Position numbers and translations under genes: made by a program. 64,000 nt of DNA from Galeruca laticollis (taxonomy: Eukaryota > Arthropoda > Insecta > Coleoptera > Chrysomelidae). The notes below the pieces were generated by a model. The model was not told the DNA's origin. It searched no databases and saw only the letters and a list, made by a program, of their open reading frames with translations. The stretch is from positions 230,104,122-230,168,121 of the forward strand of contig OY998175.1 in the NCBI GenBank assembly GCA_963921935.1. Direction: 5' to 3'. Every line of letters begins with the position of its first letter. The first letter of the stretch is position 1. Of this stretch, positions 54,328-64,000 are shown in pieces.

Positions 54328-56444
54328 TGTAACGTAAAATCAAACCCCGTGCACCTATGCATTTATCCCACTTACGTTAGCGACCTATTGAAGATAGATC
54401 GAACTTGTGGCCCCAAAATCAAATTAATACTAATTCACCAAGTTACCAGCAGATCGGATGGCCGATCTATGCCACAAGGTATTTTACCCGCTAGACTTCA
54501 GTCGAAGAAGGGAGGTTCGTACGCTGGTAACGAACAATCAAAATTAAGCTATATAACCCAAGGCGCCAGGTAAACCGTACCCGAGTAAATACCTCAGTTT
54601 AATTCCCTAACCGTAGTTTACCCCCAATTAGGAAAGGATTACCTAAAATCAAACTCGTAACTCAACTCACAAGAGAAATGATTTATTGAGGTGGTGGTTT
54701 GGTTTGAATTACAGTTATGTAATTAGTCAGAAAATTTTGGGGAGTAGTTATTCCCACAGTGGACACTTAAGGTCCATCAACCCTTACTATAAAAAAAAAC
54801 AGATCAATATGAAATCCCTTACGAACTGTAGACGTTTAGAAAGTCCCTTTTAGTTCAATATATACAATGATACAATCATTTAAAATCCTATATACCCCTA
54901 CCCCAAAATTGATATAACAATGCTCAGAGGGATCTGAAACAGAGACCAGTTCTGAGTTAAGTTGGTTATGAAACTTGTAAAAAAAAATTACAACAATACA
55001 CTGTGAAAACAGTGAGAACCTGAAGGGTTACCCATACCGTGGCTTATCTATGCATATCAAATTGTAAACTTACCAAAAGAAAAAAAACAATATAAATTAA
55101 CATAAACGTTCCGTGTGAGCTCAGACGCAACTTACCTACTCTGTCTAGAGTAATAAATGATCAAGAAAAATTACAAGCCACTTGTATGTTCACAAATGGT
55201 GAATTATATATACATACCATGTTATATATACACTATAAAAAAATTATAGAAAAATTTAAATATTTAAAACTTGCGCGTCTTCAGCCGCTGGTGATAAATC
55301 CTGGCGATCCACAAGTTGTTCCTGGGGTAGCAATCACTAAGGTGAGGCTGCAAGCATCACAGGAACGCCGTGGTACCACGAACCAACACCAAGTGACACC
55401 GGAACTAATCCAATACGGAAATTCGAATAACCAAAAATCCGACAATACCCCAGAATCTATGAATAAAAACCAAAACCCTGTTTGGCTAAGACAGGGTTCT
55501 CCTGTGTGCTGCTAATAAGTAGTTAAAAGCCGTTAAATGGACATTAAACACATGGCGTTGTAGGTGACTGGGTTTGCATAATCCATCTGCATCTCACAGA
55601 TGAGGTCTGGACGAAATACTATCTCCACAAATTTCTCTAATCCACACTACTCCACCCAAACCAAACTACCCCTTCAAATTCATATTCCCCCGCGGGGAGC
55701 CCCAATTTTTTTGGGGCTCCCAGTAAACACCTCAATTCACGACACCACGTTGATCAGAACAAGAAAAAGAAACATGACAGGTTTCATTGACAACCCACCT
55801 TTCCGTTCGAGACACTCCCTCGAGCTGTTTGGAGCACATACGTTCTATGACCTCGGAGTGAATTACTCTACTTGCACATCGCATAATAAAACCCCCCGTA
55901 TAAAACAATAATAGGCTAATCAACAATAAACCCCATATTCACTAATATACCACATCCCACGACTATATTTACAAAATAAAACATCACCCATTATACCCTG
56001 ACGTACATCCACAGTACACCGGTAGGCAAACTTCCGTACGAATCACAGATCTCTGAACGTTTGTAAAAGAAGAATGAACGAGGCTATGACATATGGCAAG
56101 CCAGCTGTTTGATTCGAATAGTGAAATGTTTTTGTTTACCTTTCAATGGTACATAATATAACAAGTTCACTGTTTTTAAGTGTATATTCAGATTACTGTA
56201 ACTATTCTACTGAGTGTAATTATTTACTTTAAACTATTAACCCAGATGGTGCTAAACGAATTGACGGCCAGGCTATTGAATAACTGAATTAATGGTATAA
56301 CTAGAAATTGTTGACATACGAAGCTAGTCTGACTCGATATTAAGGTAGGAATGTTTATTTATTATGACCAAAACTGCATGATTGTTGTCTTTTTATGCGA
56401 CTGATGTATACTAACGAGAAAAACCGTAACAGGCTTTTACTACA
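54328..56444. mobile_element. 2.1-kb insertion with TG...CA ends (possible long solo LTR)
   Basis: The segment starts TGTAACGTAAAATCAAACC and ends CAGGCTTTTACTACA, and it interrupts a Tc1-like transposase. It is GC-richer than its surroundings, contains TATATAACC (about 54550) and a strong hairpin at 55695-55721. It carries no recognisable protein. TG...CA ends and the hairpin suit a long LTR, but no flanking duplication is visible. Identity is tentative. Confidence 0.45.
55695..55721. repeat. 11-bp stem, 5-base loop hairpin
   Basis: GGGAGCCCCAA, loop TTTTT, TTGGGGCTCCC, a perfect stem. It sits inside the 2.1-kb insertion, preceded by a CCCCCGCGG run. Confidence 0.85.
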
Positions 56445-57227
56445 CCAGTTAAGGACATTAATATTACGTGCCCGAAACCATTCGGTCACTACACCAGAGT
56501 TTTGCTCTGCACAGTTATCTTGTTGGAAGATAAAATCATTGTTAGGGAAAAGAATCTCAACAGAAGGAAGCATAACATTTTCTAAAATTCTAATATATGC
56601 TTCACTATTAAATCTTTCGCCAATATGCCATAGAACTCCGGGTCCCTGCGCAGATATCCACGTCCACATATTTACAGAAAAACGACCACTTTTATTTGTG
56701 AAATTTACATAATTCTCATCAAACCGTGTATTCGGTGGGCGATAGACACGAATATTGCCGCTATTTGACGATTGAAAAACCTTTTCATCTGTAAAAATAA
56801 CACGGTTCCAAAATTGTTCGTCATAAACAATATGCTCTAAAGCAAACCCCATTCTTGATTCTTTGTGAGTATTGTTTAATAATAGTTTCGATGCTGCTGC
56901 ATGGCATTTTAATTCAGACTGTGATACTCTGCGACGGCCCGTACGACAGGATGCTGGAAAATTTGTTGCAGGAACAGCTTGAACTACTGTTTCAAATGGA
57001 TTTGCTCTTAAATGGTTAATCAAAACAGCATCCTGTTGAGCAGTTGACTTTCTCGGACGTCCTGAGCCTGGAGCTCTATCAATTCTTCCCTCATATCGCC
57101 ATCTTCTTACAATACTTGAAACTGAGTTCTTGCTAACATTCTAAAATGCCGCAGTTGGCCTCACTGACCATCCATCGTCTATTTTTGAGATTATTCCACC
57201 TTTCGTGACTGAGTTTATATGTGACAT

Positions 57228-57626
57228 AATTACTTTCAAATTTGGAATTTTCTGTGGATGAGAAATGGTTCTTATTAGAAGTGTCCAACTGTAACACACT
57301 AATGTTACTGGATAATATCTCTTCGATACGATCGCCGGTTCACTTGAAGAATATACAGAGGGGTTGAAAAATGAATATTTGCAGATTATACTAACAAATA
57401 TATTCAACTAATTAAAGATCTTCTATTTTACATTGAAGTTTATATAAAAATGTAATTATCATTGACGTTTAGTAAAAATGCGTCGAATAATACTGAAGTG
57501 ACATTTTGTGATATCAACTGACTAGATCGAAATGTGAAATTAGATTTGAAGTGTGACAGATGTTCAATATTGCATTATGACACATTCATGACAATTTCAT
57601 CAAATTACCAGTAACAGTATTGATTA
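57228..57626. other. 5' flank of Tc1-like copy B
   Basis: Contains the inverted partner (57433-57483) of 53767-53817, presumably subterminal sequence of the element. Nothing else recognised. Confidence 0.45.
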
Positions 57627-58029
57627 TATAGACCAAAAATGTAATGACGTCATAAACATAGCCGCTGACAGTTACTGAGGGAAAATAAATATTTATTTAC
57701 GTTCATTTTACGTTTGTAATATGCTTAAACATGGCTATTGTTAATTTTTGGAGCATTGCGGAGCAGTTTTGTAATGAAATTAAAGTGTTAAAGAAATGTG
57801 GAGACAGTTTAAACAGTGGATATGTCGTAGTATATGATGGACGTTAAGGAGCGATGCAATAAGGCATAATTACCTGATAATCACTACAGTGTCACTTTAT
57901 AAATAAAAAAACGAATAAACTTTTAAAATATTACAACGGTCAAGACAAGACATAAGTTAAATAATTGATTTGTTTTCCTTCAGTAACTGTCAGCGGTCAT
58001 GTTCTGACGTCACACTTTTTCGGTCTATA
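57627..58029. mobile_element. MITE with ~65-bp terminal inverted repeats
   Basis: The left end TATAGACCAAAAATGTAATG and following CCGCTGACAGTTACTGAGGG pair with the right end CCTTCAGTAACTGTCAGCGG ... TTTTTCGGTCTATA. The 403-bp element has no coding capacity. TATA at each end leaves a TA duplication possible. Superfamily not assignable; a Tc1/mariner-type derivative is plausible. Confidence 0.88.
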
Positions 58030-60130
58030 ACGATACAACACATGTTTTATCAACCAAACATAGCATTTATCAACGAACGCCTTATAACCATTAACAATTT
58101 ATATTGTATCAAGACAACAATATTTCAAGAATTCTATTACGTCATGATTATAATAATCTTTGTAGCCACCTACAAACACAATCGAGGCACGCTAACGTCA
58201 ACGCAACGTAAACGCTCACGATCGACTGAAATCGCAACAATGGTAAACAGACACATTATCTACAATAATATAATAAATAACATTTCATACACTACGAAAT
58301 AACGTTTAATTGTAAAATACAAAAATAAATAGAAATATACGAATTTATATGGAATACCAACATCTATTATAAACCATAGTAATAATACTCTATGGTAACC
58401 ATACATTAGAAACACATTATAATTATTAACTAAAATTTTCGTAAATAATTAATAGCGTTTGAAAACACGAATCTATTTTTAGGATATAATTATATATGTA
58501 TAAAATTTATATAAATTAGATATTCATAGAGTAATGAAATTAAAAGAATTGGAGGCAAACGTCATAAAAACAGCGCGAAACCGTACGGTAATGGAGGGAA
58601 CGTCAATATAACAAACGAAAACGACAGGAAATAATTTTAATATGTCATAATTGTACAATACAGAAATAATAAAATTTTACAGGATTATACAGTCAATATA
58701 TTAAAACTAACATTATAATATATACATATAATAAACGATTATTTCGTTTCGTCAAAAAATACATACAAACTTTAATTAACAACATTGATACATTTATTCA
58801 GTAACTATATGCAACAAGTATTACACCTAATGAAGTGCAATATACAACACATATTACATTAAATTATTTACCTATAAATTCGATCAGATGGGATCATTAA
58901 TTACTTATTACATATACGAGAATAAAAAGAATGTCATTAATTAAATTGGAGAAATGATAACAATAAGATATAGATTATAAAAAACAGATAATTACTAACA
59001 TCAATTGATTTATTAACTACGTAACTATATGCAACACATAATACAGCAGATGAGAGATATGCAACATGTATTACATCAAAGTAATACAAATAATTAATTA
59101 CGCATTAAAACATTTATATAATGTAACACCAATACAAACTACATTCAATATTACTTTCGAACACAACACATAAATAAACAATTACAACAATAACACATAT
59201 CGTATAATATACCTATATACAGAATAAATAACTTAGAAAATAAACGTTATTATTATAACAGTACACATTTATTTAACATAAAACTAATACAGCTGAATCT
59301 ATATAAACCCATAATACTAACCTAACATACATCTTTTTAAACATATTATTATTAATACACATTCAGTTAATAGATAAATACATAGATACATGAAAAAATA
59401 TTATAAACCAATGTTATACCTATACATACAACAATAACGATTTCATCTTCAAATATCCATCCAATATTAATACACTATCTACAACAGATATCAATTATAA
59501 CTGCACACGTTTATTTTACATATTTTTTATAATTGGATATATATCAACACATACTACTAACAACACATACATTTTTTAAACATATTATTATTAATACACA
59601 TTAAGTTCATAGATAAATAAAAAGAATGCAGTATTAACAACAAAACATACATACTTATAAATGTCTATTCTATTATGAAGCGTCAATAAAACATAAGTAT
59701 ATTAAATGAAATGGTCATATTTATAGAATAAGTATACATAATTACACGATACGTTCCTTTCTAATATCAATTTTATCGTTAATTATCCGTAATAAATTAT
59801 TAGCCAATCATATCATTTATAACAAGACGCCAATAAACCATCAACATTTCATACAGTAACAACATACATATATTTCTACACTTTTATAACGTAATCATTA
59901 ATTTGGTACTAACGCTTACACAATCAAACACGACAAATAACCCGAACGTATTTTCAAATTAACAACGTAAATATTTTATGAACATTTTGTGACGTAATCA
60001 TTACATTATATACTAACACCTACAAAATCGAACGCGACAAATCACCCGAACTTATTTTTAAGGTATCAACACCAATAATTTTTAATGACCCGATGACGAC
60101 ACAACATACATATTTTTACGACAATTTCAC
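58030..60130. other. G-poor, AT-rich tract without genes
   Basis: From about 58300 to 60060 the plus strand has very few G relative to C, and is full of ACAACA, AACATAC and CATATATA-like runs. No reading frame or tandem unit is evident, though phrases such as TATGCAACA and AACATATTATTATTAATACA each recur. Strand-asymmetric low-complexity DNA of unknown origin. Confidence 0.5.
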
Positions 60131-60460
60131 CAAAACCACAGAGTCTTCATAGGGTAGAGAGACGAACATTTTTTGACAGCTGGATAAATAAGGGAATAAA
60201 CGGGAAACAGGATAAAATAGGGACACAGCGACGGGCCCCTGCCCTATTAGGTGCCCGCCGCCGGACACGGACACACGATTGGGGGTATATTAATCAATAT
60301 ATAGACAATTTAAACTTTTGACGACGACATCCGAATGGGACACGAAGTGTATTCGGGTTAAGTTTTTCATTACTATTTAATAATATTCCTCAAGGTCATA
60401 ACCGAAGGCCAAATTTGTTAATCATGGGACTCAGGGTTTTTTTATGGTTGACAGGATAAA
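60131..60460. other. GC-rich island in AT-rich DNA, no gene recognised
   Basis: The segment around 60215-60270 (CGACGGGCCCCTGCCCTATT and GCCCGCCGCCGGACACGG) is much GC-richer than its neighbours. No RNA or protein identified. Confidence 0.35.
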
Positions 60461-60462
60461 AT

Positions 60463-60615
60463 TTCCGTGAAATTTTCCACACGAAAAAATATCCTTGAAA
60501 TTTTCCACACGAAAAAATTTCCGTGAAATTTTCCAAACGAAAAAATTTACGTGCAATTTTCGACACGAAACGGATAGAGATTTTTCGGAATGGCGGCATG
60601 GCGGCATGGCGGAAT
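60463..60615. repeat. Minisatellite, ~33-bp unit, plus ATGGCGGC triplet
   Basis: About four units of AAATTTCCGTGAAATTTTCC followed by ACACGAAAA (60468-60570) are followed by three copies of ATGGCGGC / ATGGCGGA (60591-60614). The minus-strand open frame over this region is an artefact of the repeat period. Confidence 0.85.
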
Positions 60616-60914
60616 AGGGGTGTGTATACATAATATTATTTAAATTAATTTTTTTCTCACAATTTGATTACATACGATCGTTTTTCTTGTGTTTTAGAAT
60701 TGTATAAAGGATAGTAAATACTATTTGAACATTGATGTTGATTATTACACGGTTAATGGATGAAAATTACACACAAAAGCTTAGGTATGTATCATGCCTA
60801 GGTAACACTTATATTACCATTTTGATAATTGTGTTGCTAAATATACATTGTATGCGTTGATGTAAGTGTGGATTGGTATATTGTACATCCAACAATAACA
60901 TATTTCAACAACAA
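60616..60914. other. No recognised feature
   Basis: AT-rich spacer before the satellite array. Confidence 0.35.
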
Positions 60915-62520
60915 TAACTAAATTTTACTTTTTAGGTATGGCTATAGTAAATAATGGGGCCCAATATGTCCATTTTGGTAGGAAGAACGATGGATATGAA
61001 TTGATAAAAACGTGGCAGGGTAGAGTCTGGATTATATAATGCCATTTTACACAGATAAACTAACTTTTGACTACTACATTCAAGAATCGTATAGAATTTG
61101 GGGCCCAATATGGCCATTTTGGTAGGTATAGGGCTTAAAATGGATTGAATGCATTGATATAAACGTGGATAAGTGGAATATACATTCGTTAATGCCATTT
61201 TTCACAAAAATAACAAAATTTCAATTCATACGTATATTCGGGATACATAAATGGGACCCAATATGGCCATTTTAGTAGGTATAGGGCTTAAAATGGATTG
61301 AATGCATTGATATAAACGTGGATAAGTGGAATATACATTCGTTAATGCCATTTTTCACAAAAATAACAAAATTTCAATTCATACGTATATTCGGGATACA
61401 TAAATGGGGCCCAATATGGCCATTTTAGTAGGTATAGGGCTTAAAGTGTATTGAATGCATTGATATAAGCGTGGATAAGTAGAATATACATTCATAAATA
61501 CCATTTTTCACAAAAATAACAAAATTTCAATTCATACGTATATTCGGGATACATAAATGGGGCTCAATATGGCCATTTTAGTAGGTATAGGGCTTAAAAT
61601 GGATTGAATGCATTGATATAAACGTGGATAAGTAGAATATACATTCATAAATGCCATTTTTCACAAAAATAACAAAATTTTAATTCATCCGTATATTCGG
61701 GATACATAAATGGGGCCCAATATGGCCATTTTAGTAGGTATAGGGCTTAATATGGATTGGATGCATTGATAAAAACGTGGATAAGTAGAATATACATTCA
61801 TAAATGCCATTTTTCACAAAAATAACAAAATTTTAATTCATCTGTATATTCGGGGAACAAAAATGGGGCCCAATATGGCCATTTTAGTAGGTATAGGGCT
61901 TAAAATGGATTGAATGCATTGATATAAACGTGGATAAGTAGAATATACATTCATAAATGATATTTTTCACAAAAATAACAAACTTTTAATTCATCCGTAT
62001 ATTCGAGAAACATAAATGGGGCCCATTATGGTAGGTATTGGGCTTAATATGGATTGAATGCATTGCTATAAACGTGGATAAGTAGAATATACATTCGTTA
62101 ATGCCATTTTTCTCAAAAATAACAAAATTTTAATTCATACGTATACTCGAGAAACAAATGGGGCCCATTATGGCCATTAAGCTAGATATAGGGCTTAAAA
62201 TGGATTGAATGCATTGATATAAACGTGGATAAGTAGAATATACATTCGTTAATGCCATTTTTCTCAAAAATAACCAAATTTTTCATTCATATGTATACTC
62301 GAGAAACATAAATGGGGCCCATTATGGCCATTATGCTAGGTATTGGGCTTAATATGGATTGAATGCATTGATATAAACGTGGATAAGTAGAATATACATT
62401 CGTTAATGCCATTTTTCTCAAAAATAACACAATTTTAATTCATACGTATATTCGGGGAACAAAAACTGGGGGCAATTCGACCATTTTAATAGAAATAGAG
62501 CTAAATACAGATTGAATGGG
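60915..62520. repeat. Satellite array, ~153-bp unit, about ten copies
   Basis: Each unit holds GGGGCCCAATATGGCCATTT, TAGTAGGTATAGGGCTTAA, GGATTGAATGCATTGATATA, AACGTGGATAAGTAGAATAT and TTTTTCACAAAAATAAC. The GGGCCCAA start recurs near 60956, 61101, 61255, 61406, 61560, 61713, 61865, 62017, 62161, 62311 and 62467. Central units are the most alike and edge units diverge, as expected of a homogenising satellite. Confidence 0.93.
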
Positions 62521-62879
62521 TTGATGTGTGGATGAAAACATTCTAGATTTCATTTCAATCACAATACTTAATATACAGGGTTTTTATGGACGAATTAGAA
62601 GAGAATCTTGATTGGACATCAGTAATAGGAATTCGTATAAACATGCTTCATTACCTACAATACCAACTTAAACGTGAACAAGGATTAATATTCACCAATA
62701 GAGATGGTAAAAGGACGATTTCCAGCTTATTGAGGGACCTGCAGAAATATATTACAATTATTATAATCAATAATAAACTTTATTTATGATAACACTGGTT
62801 TTATTTATATATTCCTATATTATACTTTAGTAATTAAATATTATACTTAATATTCTAGCAGATTGGGAGAACGCTACAT
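62521..62879. other. Spacer between two satellites; doubtful small ORF
   Basis: The open frame at 62586-62789 (starts MDELEENLDWTSVIGIRINM) follows ATATACAGGGTTTTT. I do not recognise it. A fragment of a transposon gene is possible. Confidence 0.25.
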
Positions 62880-64000
62880 ACTGGTTTTTTTAGATAGCAC
62901 TTCGTAGTATACAAAATATTGTCAAATACTTTTGTGAGGAAGACCTAATTGTTGTTTTTTAATAGGAATTTGTATTATATAAACAGTATGATCACAAGCT
63001 TTTGAGAGGAAGGCCTATTTGTTGTTTTTATAGGTAGCACTTCGTAGTATACAGAATGTTGTGAAATACTTTTGTGAGAAAGGCCTACTTGTTGTTTTAT
63101 AATAAAAATTTATAATACGTAAAAATAAAATGGAGAATATTGTTTTTTAAATGGGGATTTTTCATATATATATAAACAAAATGAGAGCGGAAATAGTAGT
63201 TTTTAACTTCAAATCCACACTGATAGAATACAAATTACTTGTAAAAATAGATACATAAACGAACCGTGTGTAAATACTTTCTCTATGATTAAACACTGGA
63301 ATAATTGTGTGAGGAAGACCTGATTGTCGTTTTTTAAATAGGCGTTTGTCATATACAAACAGTAAATGAAGACAGTTATGATAGTTTTAACTTCAAATCC
63401 ATATTCGTAATAAATATCCATTTGAATAGAAATTACTTGCTAAAGTAGGTCCATATACAAATCATGTATAATACTTTGTCTATGATTAAATACTTTTGAG
63501 AAGAAGACCTGATTACTGTTTTTAAATAGGCGTTTGTCATATATAAACAATAAATGAGGACAGCAATAATAGTTTTCAACTTCAAATCCATACTCGTAAT
63601 AATTACGCATTCAAATAGAAATTACTTGTAAAAATTGATTCATAGACAAATAATTTATAACACTTTATCTGTGATTAAACACTGTAAACGAACCGTGTGT
63701 AATACTTTCTCTATGATTAGATTAAACACTGGAATAATTTTGTGAGGAAGACCTGATTGTCGTTTTTTAAATAGGCGTTTGTCATATACAAACAGTAAAT
63801 GAAGACAGCTATAATAGTTTTTAACTTCAAATCCATATTGGTAATAAATATGCATTCGAATAGAAATTACTTGCTAAAATAGGTGCATATACAAATCGTG
63901 TATAATACTTTGTCTATGATTAAATACTTTTGCGAAGAAGACCTGATTACTGTTTTTTAAATAGGCGTTTGTCATATATAAACAGTAAATGAGGAATGCA
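62880..64000. repeat. Tandem array, ~190-bp unit, continuing past the window
   Basis: Units share GAAGACCTGATTG, GTTTTTTAAATAGGCGTTTG, TCATATACAAACAGTAAATG, TTAACTTCAAATCCATATT, GAATAGAAATTACTTGCTAA and CTTTGTCTATGATTAAATAC. GAAGACCTGATT occurs near 63314, 63503, 63745 and 63937, giving steps of about 189, 242 and 192. The first part (62880-63130) is a shorter related unit with GCACTTCGTAGTATAC. The array runs off the right edge. Confidence 0.88.

Larger units (their letters stand above)
54112..57227 (-). pseudogene. Tc1-like DD34E transposase, copy B, split by 2.1-kb insertion
   Basis: From 57227 on the minus strand: MSHINSVTKGGIISKIDDGW, a TAG stop near 57142, NVSKNSVSSIVRRWRYEGRI (HTH), APGSGRPRKSTAQQD, then the catalytic sites VIFTDEKVFQSS and FIFQQDNC, ending VLNW at about 56445. 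The C-terminal part resumes at 54327: SPDVNPVENVWAMLVREIRK to the stop at 54112, with the catalytic Glu intact. The 54328-56444 segment lies between. All three catalytic residues survive, but the HTH has a stop and the residues after QQDNC are abnormal (AEQNSG where a PIH-type motif is usual). Confidence 0.85.

Noticed and set aside
60396..60631. Minus-strand frames with repeated FVWKISRKF-type peptide
   Set aside because: The repeat is a 33-bp minisatellite whose length is a multiple of three, so all frames stay open by chance.
62586..62789. Possible small gene MDELEENLDW...
   Set aside because: Not recognised, lies between satellites, and has no supporting signals. Mentioned only as a doubtful frame.
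1..64000. CRISPR arrays, bacterial operons, tRNA or rRNA genes
   Set aside because: The tandem arrays have units of 150-660 bp without unique spacers, and no cloverleaf or rRNA core sequence was seen. Intron-bearing genes show the DNA is eukaryotic.

Overview
The window looks like a repeat-rich, AT-rich invertebrate nuclear scaffold, most likely an insect and plausibly a beetle. The reasons are the mix of transposon families (Tc1/mariner, pogo, piggyBac, hAT, Crypton-like, Penelope, BEL/Pao, gypsy and several non-LTR lineages), spliceosomal introns with GT/AG borders, and no bacterial operons, ribosome-binding sites or CRISPR. The species assignment is inference. Almost every recognisable coding region is a broken transposon gene. 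The one segment that looks like part of a living host gene is a GC-rich first coding exon of a C1-domain protein (diacylglycerol-kinase-like) at 34709-34853 on the minus strand.

Layout. 0-9 kb: a Crypton-like recombinase fragment at the left edge, a foldback element, two mariner remnants, then a Penelope-like retroelement (PLE) composite (3.5-8.15 kb). The composite is two partial copies facing each other, split by a Tc1-like transposon that sits exactly in a duplicated TA. Hammerhead-ribozyme-like motifs lie in the PLE terminal repeats. 9.2-10.7 kb: a ~161-bp tandem array. 11.4-16.8 kb: an intronless, broken USP2-type ubiquitin protease copy directly continuous with a non-LTR reverse transcriptase pseudogene, itself split by a 556-bp inverted-repeat element. 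17-19 kb: another PLE terminal repeat with ribozyme motif, an ORF1 fragment and hairpins. 19.25-23.46 kb: a nearly intact pogo-like transposon with many copies of an ATCGACA motif near both ends. 24-28.4 kb: a piggyBac remnant with a TTAA end, a non-LTR fragment and a gypsy pol pseudogene. 28.4-30 kb: a 660-bp direct repeat and a foldback.

30.5-33.9 kb: a three-exon DDE-type transposase gene with intact splice borders but frameshifts. 34.7-35.2 kb: the host exon and its GC-rich upstream region. 36-40.5 kb: a hAT transposase cut by a 4.1-kb Tc1/mariner-type element that carries a multi-exon transposase and, nested in it, a ~1.1-kb palindrome. 40.5-45.6 kb: BEL/Pao, a large GAACATTC-type tandem array (~505-bp unit) and a second hAT gene. 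45.7-53.6 kb: long direct repeats, unrecognised exon-like pieces, an RNase-H-bearing non-LTR element and another ORF1 remnant. 53.6-57.5 kb: Tc1-like copies split by a 2.1-kb TG...CA insertion. 57.6-64 kb: a MITE, a G-poor AT-rich tract and two satellite arrays (~153 bp and ~190 bp).

The genes do not form a pathway. The window is best read as layers of insertion into non-coding DNA, possibly a large intron or the flank of the host gene at 34.7 kb. I see no clear new multi-gene system. The items most worth a second look are the hammerhead motifs, the protease/retrotransposon junction, the reiterated pogo sites and the intron-bearing transposases.
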